Shown in pieces: positions 1-2,849 of a DNA stretch of 5,599 nucleotides. The stretch's first letter is position 1, and each line of letters starts with the position of its first letter. The notes under the pieces were generated by a model that made no database searches, had not been told where the DNA came from, and saw only the letters and a program-made list of their open reading frames with translations. Where the stretch lies: NCBI GenBank assembly GCA_949287115.1, contig CASEFF010000147.1, positions 1-5,599 of the forward strand. Reading direction: 5' to 3'. A program made the position numbers and the translations under genes. This DNA is from an uncultured Bacillota bacterium. Its GTDB lineage: Bacteria; Bacillota; Clostridia; Peptostreptococcales; Anaerovoracaceae.

Positions 1-1166
1 ATCCGGCCATAAGGGAAAAAGTGATAGAACTGCTGAACACGTGCGGCCCCGTGACGGGTCTGCTCCACGAATCGGAGATGCTGATAGCAAGGGAGATAAC
101 CAGGCACATGCCTAACGTGGAGATGTTCCGTATGCTGGGCTCGGGAACCGAGTCCGTCATGGCGGCCCTTCGTATCGCCAGGATAGCCACCGGTAAGAAG
201 AGGATAATAAAGATAGGCGGAGCGTACCACGGCTGGTCCGATCAGATGGTATACGGTTTGAAAATACCGGGCAGCCGCGCACTGCTGGAGTCTCACGGCA
301 TAACGCCGGGAGCATACAAGAGGACCGACGAGGTACGGCCGAACGATCTTGATATGCTGGAGAAGATGCTCAGGCGCAACAGGAGAAAGGGCGGGACCGC
401 TGCGGTCATAGTTGAGCCGGTTGGACCGGAAAGCGGTACGAGACCTGTGGCGAAGGATTACAATAAAGGCGTGAGAGAGCTGTGCGACAGGTACGGAGCG
501 CTGATGATATTCGACGAGGTTGTCACCGGATTCAGAGTGGCGCTTTCGGGAGCACAGGGCTATTTTGACGTGGCGCCTGACCTCACCATATTCGGAAAGA
601 TAGTTGCGGGAGGTTATCCGTCGGCAGGCGGCGTGGGCGGCAAGAAGGAATATGCGGAGCTCATGGCGGCAGGCCTTGCCACCGGAAAGCACAGAGCTTA
701 CGTAGGCGGCACGCTGGCGGCAAACCCTCTTTCGTGTCTTGCCGGATACGTGGCCATAAAGGAGATCGAGAGGACGAATGCGTGCGAGATAGCCGGAAAG
801 ATGGGAGACAGGCTGTGCGACGGTCTGAAAGCTCTCATAGAGAAATACGGTCTTCCGTTCGTGGCGTACAATCAGGGCTCCATAGTGCATCTGGAATGTA
901 CGGGAGCCATGAGCTTTGACTTTTCATCCATGTGTTTCATAAAGTCGGCGCTTGGCCTTTTGAAGTACAAGGACATGATGTACGAGAGGAAGGACTCTAT
1001 GGAAAAGATGGGTGCGGCGTACATGGCAAACGGCCTTGTAACGCTGGCGGGCAGCAGGCTTTACACGTCGATGGCGGATACGCCGGAGATAATAGACGAG
1101 GCGCTGGACAGGTTCGAGGAAGTGTTCAGACATGTGAAGAAGACGGACAGAGGCCTTTTGAAATAG
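1..1166 (+). CDS. class III PLP aminotransferase, glutamate-1-semialdehyde 2,1-aminomutase-like (5' end cut by window)
   Basis: Fold-type I, class III aminotransferase, cytoplasmic. Counting residues from the GTG at 21, the SGTES phosphate-binding segment is at 41-45, YHG at 69-71 (aromatic that stacks on PLP), VEP at 131-133, FDEVVTGFR at 164-172 (D165 would bind the PLP pyridine nitrogen), FGKIVAGG at 191-198 (K193 the Schiff-base lysine) and GGTLAANP at 229-236. The order and spacing match the HemL family of about 430 residues, so roughly 50 N-terminal residues lie outside the window. The frame is open to the left edge and reads P-A-I-R-E-K before the GTG, fitting the family, and no ribosome binding site precedes that GTG; it is therefore not the start. 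Stop TAG at 1164-1166. Known HemL moves an amino group within glutamate semialdehyde for tetrapyrrole synthesis. No hem gene is visible here and the C-terminal part departs from the HemL pattern I recall, so another omega-type aminotransferase is equally possible. Fold is certain, substrate is not. Confidence 0.9.
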   Translation, partial: PAIREKVIELLNTCGPVTGLLHESEMLIAREITRHMPNVEMFRMLGSGTESVMAALRIARIATGKKRIIKIGGAYHGWSDQMVYGLKIPGSRALLESHGITPGAYKRTDEVRPNDLDMLEKMLRRNRRKGGTAAVIVEPVGPESGTRPVAKDYNKGVRELCDRYGALMIFDEVVTGFRVALSGAQGYFDVAPDLTIFGKIVAGGYPSAGGVGGKKEYAELMAAGLATGKHRAYVGGTLAANPLSCLAGYVAIKEIERTNACEIAGKMGDRLCDGLKALIEKYGLPFVAYNQGSIVHLECTGAMSFDFSSMCFIKSALGLLKYKDMMYERKDSMEKMGAAYMANGLVTLAGSRLYTSMADTPEIIDEALDRFEEVFRHVKKTDRGLLK

Positions 1167-1186
1167 GCGGTGAAAACAGCAGGCAT

Positions 1187-1230
1187 AAGGGATCGCGCGG
1201 CATGACGTATCGTGTCACGCGGTCCTTTTT
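1187..1230 (+). terminator. intrinsic terminator after the aminotransferase
   Basis: GGATCGCG (1190-1197) pairs with CGCGGTCC (1218-1225) as eight base pairs including one T-G wobble. It is extended outward by G-T, A-T and A-T into the T5 run at 1226-1230. Inside, TGAC (1203-1206) pairs with GTCA (1214-1217). It begins about 20 bp after the TAG and precedes the promoter of the next unit, so the aminotransferase and the following genes look like separate transcripts. Confidence 0.85.
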
Positions 1231-1232
1231 CC

Positions 1233-1261
1233 TTGTGCGGGATGCTTATTTTTGATATAGT
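1233..1261 (+). promoter_or_regulatory. probable sigma-A promoter (extended -10) for the unknown gene/MGMT-like pair
   Basis: An extended -10, TGATATAGT (TG at 1253-1254, TATAGT at 1256-1261), lies 17 bp from a weak -35, TTGTGC (1233-1238). The TG dinucleotide can compensate for a poor -35 (known sigma-A behaviour). The predicted start is near 1268, giving a short leader before the AGGAGG at 1280-1285. Position just after a terminator and before a strong ribosome binding site supports it. Confidence 0.6.
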
Positions 1262-1293
1262 TAAGGAAGTTATAACGGCAGGAGGACGAATAT

Positions 1294-2085
1294 ATGGATT
1301 ATGAAGCGGCAATGGCCATACAGAGGATATGCACGGGCGAGAAGGCGGAGCTGACGAAAGGTCAGATAGCCGGAGAAGCCATAGATATAAAGAAGGAGAC
1401 GAGAGGACTCAAACCGGAGACGGTCAGGATATGCGAGGAGTTCTACGAACGTATGAAAGCGGACGACACTGCGGAGATGTACGACGTGGACACCCTTACC
1501 GAAGCGATGGAAGCGGCGAGAGCGGAGTTTGACGCGTTCATGAAGGAGCATAAGGCGGACGATATATTCACCAGGCTGTACGACGAAGTCGGGGATTTCT
1601 TTCAGGTGCCGCCGTTCGAGGGACTTGATGACATAGAGTACGGCATACATGAAGTGTGCGTTTTTTCCATACTGGAGTACTTCACATGGAAAACGCTGCG
1701 CGGCCACGATCACGGGCTCTGCCGCGGAGAATACAGGGACTGCATAGCCAGGAGGACGTTCGAGGAAGTGGCTGACAAGTGGATCGGCGTCTTCGATGAT
1801 CTGCAGTCAAGATATGAAAAGATCGAAGGAGACATGGAAGACGAGCGCGGTCTGGCCTTAAAGCTGACGGGATGCTGCATCGTCGCCGTGACGGCCATAA
1901 GGGACCAGGACGGTTTTGCCCTCGATATGGCTCAGTCGGCTGCCAATGGAAAAGCCGCGGAGATAGTTGACGCAAGGGAAAACGATACGTACAGGGAAGA
2001 TGAGAGCAGCTTCACAGACAACGTTGTGAGACTGTATGACTTCGTGTACGGACAGATCAGGGAAAACAGGCAGATATCAAAATGA
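1294..2085 (+). CDS. uncharacterised acidic 263-aa protein
   Basis: I do not recognise a family. The start is well set: AGGAGG at 1280-1285 lies 8 nt before the ATG. The protein is soluble, with no signal peptide or membrane span, rich in Asp and Glu, and appears mostly helical. Residues about 40-100 and 155-190 are strings of charged and Ala/Leu residues typical of amphipathic helices. The central part (118-150) is the most distinctive: a hydrophobic-aromatic stretch (VFSILEYFTW, 122-132 region) followed by H138-D-H140, C143 and C150. A Cys pair lies at 194-195. His and Cys spaced like this could bind a metal, but no known motif is matched. It overlaps the downstream MGMT-like gene by ATGA, so the two are very likely co-transcribed and translationally coupled. 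Ile is mostly ATA (14 of 18). That it is a real gene is near certain; its function is unknown. Confidence 0.85.
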   Translation: MDYEAAMAIQRICTGEKAELTKGQIAGEAIDIKKETRGLKPETVRICEEFYERMKADDTAEMYDVDTLTEAMEAARAEFDAFMKEHKADDIFTRLYDEVGDFFQVPPFEGLDDIEYGIHEVCVFSILEYFTWKTLRGHDHGLCRGEYRDCIARRTFEEVADKWIGVFDDLQSRYEKIEGDMEDERGLALKLTGCCIVAVTAIRDQDGFALDMAQSAANGKAAEIVDARENDTYREDESSFTDNVVRLYDFVYGQIRENRQISK

Positions 2086-2399
2086 GCGGTAAACCGGATG
2101 AAGATCTGATATACGAGATACTTTCGGTCGTCGGGGAGATACCGGAAGGCTGCGTCGCCACCTACGGTCAGATAGCGCGTCTCATAGGAAGAGAAAGGAA
2201 TGCGAGACTTGTGGGGAAGGTCCTTTCCATGGCGGATATGTACGGCGAATACCCGTGTCACAGAGTGGTGAACCACGCCGGAAAGCTGGTGCCCGGATGG
2301 GACGATCAGCGCAGACTGCTGATGATGGAAGGCGTTCCGATGAAGGATGACGACCACGTGGACATAAAAAAGTGCAGGTGGGAAGAAAGCGGCGGCTGA
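2082..2399 (+). CDS. MGMT-family protein (alkyltransferase-like size, active-site Cys kept)
   Basis: This is the helix-turn-helix DNA-binding/active-site domain of O6-alkylguanine-DNA alkyltransferases, without the N-terminal domain of Ada or human MGMT; 105 aa is the size of alkyltransferase-like proteins. Visible marks are VATYGQIARLIG (25-36, Y28 equivalent to the nucleotide-flipping Tyr), N40-A-R42 (the 'arginine finger' of the recognition helix), PCHRVV at 58-63 with C59 as methyl acceptor, N64 of the hinge, LVPG at 69-72 and the LL..EG end (79-84). Many alkyltransferase-like proteins carry Trp or another residue at the Cys position and only flag lesions; here Cys, His and Arg are all kept, so real methyl transfer is chemically possible. 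The ATG overlaps the upstream TGA (2082-2085), with only a weak ACAGG at 2066-2070, consistent with translational coupling. Likely role: repair or sensing of O6-alkylguanine. Transfer versus flagging cannot be settled from sequence. Confidence 0.9.
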   Translation: MSGKPDEDLIYEILSVVGEIPEGCVATYGQIARLIGRERNARLVGKVLSMADMYGEYPCHRVVNHAGKLVPGWDDQRRLLMMEGVPMKDDDHVDIKKCRWEESGG

Positions 2400-2404
2400 C
2401 GTAT

Positions 2405-2453
2405 CGTGTTGTCCCGACAACTGCTGATAACGCAGGGAGACACGTTGCCTTTT
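2405..2453 (+). terminator. possible intrinsic terminator after the MGMT-like gene
   Basis: CGTGT (2405-2409) pairs with ACACG (2440-2444) and, after a small internal loop, TCCC (2412-2415) pairs with GGGA (2435-2438). The run CCTTTTCC (T4 at 2450-2453) follows 5 nt later. A competing hairpin, GTTGT/ACAAC (2408-2412 with 2417-2421), sits in the same place. The U tract is short and set back, so termination may be weak. Confidence 0.45.
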
Positions 2454-2459
2454 CCTATT

Positions 2460-2492
2460 GCAAACATATACCGTAAACACAGCAAACATATA
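2460..2492 (+). repeat. 11-bp direct repeat, 22 bp apart, upstream of the oxidoreductase promoter
   Basis: GCAAACATATA occurs exactly at 2460-2470 and again at 2482-2492, a start-to-start distance of 22 bp (about two helical turns). A related GTAAACACA lies between them at 2473-2481. The copies end just upstream of the -35 box at 2514, centred near -86 and -64 relative to the inferred start. This is the place and spacing expected for a dimeric activator, but no regulator is identified. The surroundings are AT-rich, which makes chance repeats more likely. Confidence 0.5.
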
Positions 2493-2495
2493 TAT

Positions 2496-2522
2496 AAAAG
2501 TCGGCATATATAGTTGACTTTT
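2496..2522. promoter_or_regulatory. inverted repeat overlapping the -35 box (candidate operator)
   Basis: AAAAGTC (2496-2502) and GACTTTT (2516-2522) form a 7-bp inverted repeat with a 13-bp AT-rich spacer. The right arm covers the -35 TTGACT, so a protein bound here would compete with RNA polymerase. It could also be a weak hairpin ending the upstream transcript, since T's follow the right arm. Functional evidence is positional only. Confidence 0.35.
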
Positions 2523-2543
2523 TCCGACGATTCCTGATAAAAT
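2514..2543 (+). promoter_or_regulatory. sigma-A-like promoter of the riboswitch/oxidoreductase transcript
   Basis: TTGACT (2514-2519, five of six to TTGACA) and TAAAAT (2538-2543, five of six to TATAAT) are 18 bp apart. The inferred transcription start is near 2550, about 20-30 nt before the aptamer and about 300 nt before the ATG at 2850. It is the best promoter match in the gap and is placed so that the riboswitch and terminator would both be transcribed. Confidence 0.7.
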
Positions 2544-2563
2544 ATTATCAACATAACAGATGA

Positions 2564-2674
2564 ATAGAAGATCCGATTTCAGCAGGCCTTCGCTTTGGCA
2601 GAGCATGGCGGCTGGAACGATAGGGTCTGCTTGGAAACACGCAGGCCTCCCGTGTTTGGAAAGGATATATAGCC
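2564..2674 (+). promoter_or_regulatory. Moco (molybdenum cofactor) riboswitch aptamer
   Basis: The block CCTCCCGTGTTTGGAAAGG (2646-2664) matches the E. coli moaA leader Moco RNA, as I remember it, at 17 of 19 positions. As there, it directly follows the 3' arm of a hairpin: GGTCTGC (2624-2630) with GCAGGCC (2641-2647), 7 bp and a 10-nt loop. Upstream, CAGC (2580-2583) pairs with GCTG (2611-2614), enclosing GCC/GGC (2586-2588 with 2607-2609) and a GCT/AGC tip. The closing helix is ATCC (2571-2574) with GGAT (2663-2666), perhaps plus ATA/TAT; it is short and is the weakest part of the model. The Mo-enzyme gene downstream fits the known gene associations of this RNA class. A tungsten-cofactor (Tuco) variant cannot be excluded by eye. 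The outer limits are approximate. Confidence 0.85.
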
Positions 2675-2777
2675 GAAGCCGTACTGACAGTATCGGTCGT
2701 TTTAGACGGATGGAGATGGCGGAGCCGGTGCATGCCGTATCAGAGATATCGACATTGTGTTGCATTATATCCTTTTC
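2658..2777 (+). promoter_or_regulatory. predicted antiterminator helix of the riboswitch expression platform
   Basis: Bases 2658-2669 (GGAAAGGATATA, the conserved 3' end of the aptamer plus the closing helix) can pair with 2766-2777 (TATATCCTTTTC) as 12 continuous base pairs with one G-T wobble. The right partner is the 5' arm of the terminator at 2769-2790. Aptamer, antiterminator and terminator therefore exclude one another: a ligand-stabilised aptamer frees the terminator, while the empty aptamer allows read-through. The pairing is seen in the sequence; the switching logic is inferred. Confidence 0.65.
2671..2768 (+). other. hairpin-rich leader linker between aptamer and terminator
   Basis: There is no convincing gene here. 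Two similar 18-nt units, 2678-2695 and 2734-2751, share GCCGTA at one end and TATCG at the other, and each can fold on itself: CCGTAC with GTATCGG (2679-2696, one bulge) and GTATC with GATAT (2737-2749). A small CGG/CCG hairpin (2726-2737) is an alternative to the second. The linker is long for a simple expression platform; it may only keep the two antiterminator strands apart, or may hold further control. Confidence 0.4.
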
Positions 2778-2795
2778 TGCGGAAAAGGATTTTTT
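2769..2795 (+). terminator. intrinsic terminator of the riboswitch leader
   Basis: ATCCTTTTC (2769-2777) and GAAAAGGAT (2782-2790) form a perfect 9-bp stem with a TGCG loop, followed by an uninterrupted T run through 2795. It lies before, not after, a gene, 41 nt upstream of the CGGAGG of the oxidoreductase. This marks it as a regulated attenuator rather than the end of an operon. Confidence 0.85.
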
Positions 2796-2849
2796 ATTTA
2801 TCATTATCGTTGTTGTGCAGTTAATGTTGTGAAAACGGAGGCAATTATT

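Noticed and set aside
21..23. GTG as start of the aminotransferase
   Set aside because: The frame is open to the window edge, the codons before it fit the family, no ribosome binding site precedes it, and the protein would lack the N-terminal part of the fold.
932..1255. 107-codon + strand open frame in another frame of the aminotransferase end
   Set aside because: It overlaps the conserved C-terminal part of the aminotransferase and reads through its terminator; no start signal.
2487..2512. CATATATA at 2487-2494 and 2505-2512 as a second promoter or repeat element
   Set aside because: Simple AT alternation is common in such gaps, and no -35 at a proper distance supports a second promoter.
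2560..2832. 90-codon + strand open frame upstream of the oxidoreductase
   Set aside because: It coincides with the riboswitch aptamer and runs through the terminator stem, has no ribosome binding site, and the protein matches nothing known to me.
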